64,000 nt of DNA from Paroedura picta (Eukaryota > Chordata > Lepidosauria > Squamata > Gekkonidae). Below, piece after piece: positions 63,346-64,000 of this stretch. The position numbers and the translations under genes were made by a program. Within the stretch, counting starts at the first letter, position 1. Every line of letters begins with the position of its first letter. The stretch covers positions 8,663,501 through 8,727,500 of the forward strand of contig NC_135373.1 of the NCBI RefSeq assembly GCF_049243985.1. The letters are read 5' to 3'. Below the pieces are notes generated by a model. The model saw nothing but the letters and a program-made list of their open reading frames with translations, did not search any database and was not told the origin of the DNA.

Positions 63346-63389
63346 TCACAGAGCAGAGTGCCCTGCAAGGGGCATAGGGAGTAAGACGG

Positions 63390-64000
63390 TTCTGCAGACT
63401 ACACAGCAGCATTTGACATAGTTGACATAGTTTGACATAGTTGACATAGTTGACCTTACAAAAAGTTCATTGCAACGGCCTTCATCTTCATTTACCACCT
63501 TGCTGACTCAGAAATACGGGGGACAGCCTTACGATGGTGGGTCTCCTTCCTCCCAGGTCATGGACAGAAGGTTGCAATTAGTGAGAATTTATCACAGCAC
63601 TGCCAACTGCTTTGTGGAGTGCCACAGGGTGTGGTCCTCTCCCTATCTCTGTTCAACATATTATCCACTCTTGCCCAGCTTGTCTGAGAATTTGGAGTGG
63701 AATGACACCCAGCTCTGTCTCTTGATGAGCGGCCACCTGGACTCGCTCCCAGAGTCATTTACCAGCTTCCTGGAAGCAATGATGAGATAGGTCAAGAAGA
63801 ATCATCTGAACTCTTCGAAGACAGAGGTCATGAGGCTGGGTAGGGAAGGGCCAAGTGAGGAAGTGCACCTCCCCTCTCTCGATGGTGTTCAGCTAAAAGC
63901 TCTTCACATTACCAGGAATTTGGGTGTGATCTTCTATGCCTCCCATGCTGGAGGCAGAGGTCACAAGAGAAGCACATCTGGCGTTCTTCCATCTTTGCCA
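63390..64000 (+). mobile_element. LINE reverse-transcriptase fragment (L2/CR1 type)
   Basis: Conceptual frames give ALRWWVSFLPGHGQKVAIS, LLCGVPQGVVLSPSLFN, DTQLCLLMS and SSKTEVMRLG, which are RT and post-RT landmarks spread over several frames. A short TTGACATAG repeat lies at 63414-63455. It runs off the window. Confidence 0.75.

Overview
This is vertebrate nuclear DNA, most likely from a squamate reptile. The evidence is three intron-rich genes with GT-AG splice sites, a Bov-B LINE 3' end, CR1 LINE ends with their short-repeat tails, Penelope-like (PLE) remnants, several tRNA- and 5S-derived SINE families, and many hAT-type elements with 8-bp target duplications. A gecko is plausible from the style of the SINEs, but I cannot prove the species from sequence alone.

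All three host genes lie on the minus strand. From low to high coordinate they are: (1) a VSIG10L-like cell-surface immunoglobulin gene (26-24860, 3' end outside the window); (2) ETFB, the electron transfer flavoprotein beta subunit, complete in six coding exons (35216-52270) with a CpG-rich promoter at its 5' end; (3) a claudin-fold four-pass membrane gene, best matched by CLDND2 of the CLDND2/NKG7/LIM2 group (54472-62878, first coding exon not found). The order and orientation match the human 19q13 block VSIG10L-ETFB-CLDND2-NKG7-LIM2, so the block looks conserved from mammals to squamates. The three genes are neighbours by descent. There is no sign of a shared pathway: ETFB is a mitochondrial matrix protein, the other two are membrane proteins.

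Region by region: 0-15 kb holds the ectodomain, membrane and tail exons of the VSIG10L-like gene in repeat-rich introns. 15-25 kb is a long first intron with repeats, including a 66-bp exact inverted repeat around a GAA tract, and ends at a signal-peptide exon near 24.8 kb. 25-35 kb is intergenic, with 5S SINEs, a solo LTR nested in a hAT element, tandem SINE tails and a TIR transposon. 35-52.7 kb is ETFB and its promoter. 54-63 kb is the claudin-like gene. 63.1-64 kb is LINE sequence.

Repeats dominate the non-coding DNA. The most notable is a near-perfect palindromic hAT MITE (11 copies). Both arms contain the sequence ACTACAATTCCCA, which resembles the ZNF143/THAP11 promoter motif. A separate match to that motif lies about 430 bp upstream of the ETFB start codon. 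No prokaryote-like system, CRISPR array or novel multi-gene cassette was found.
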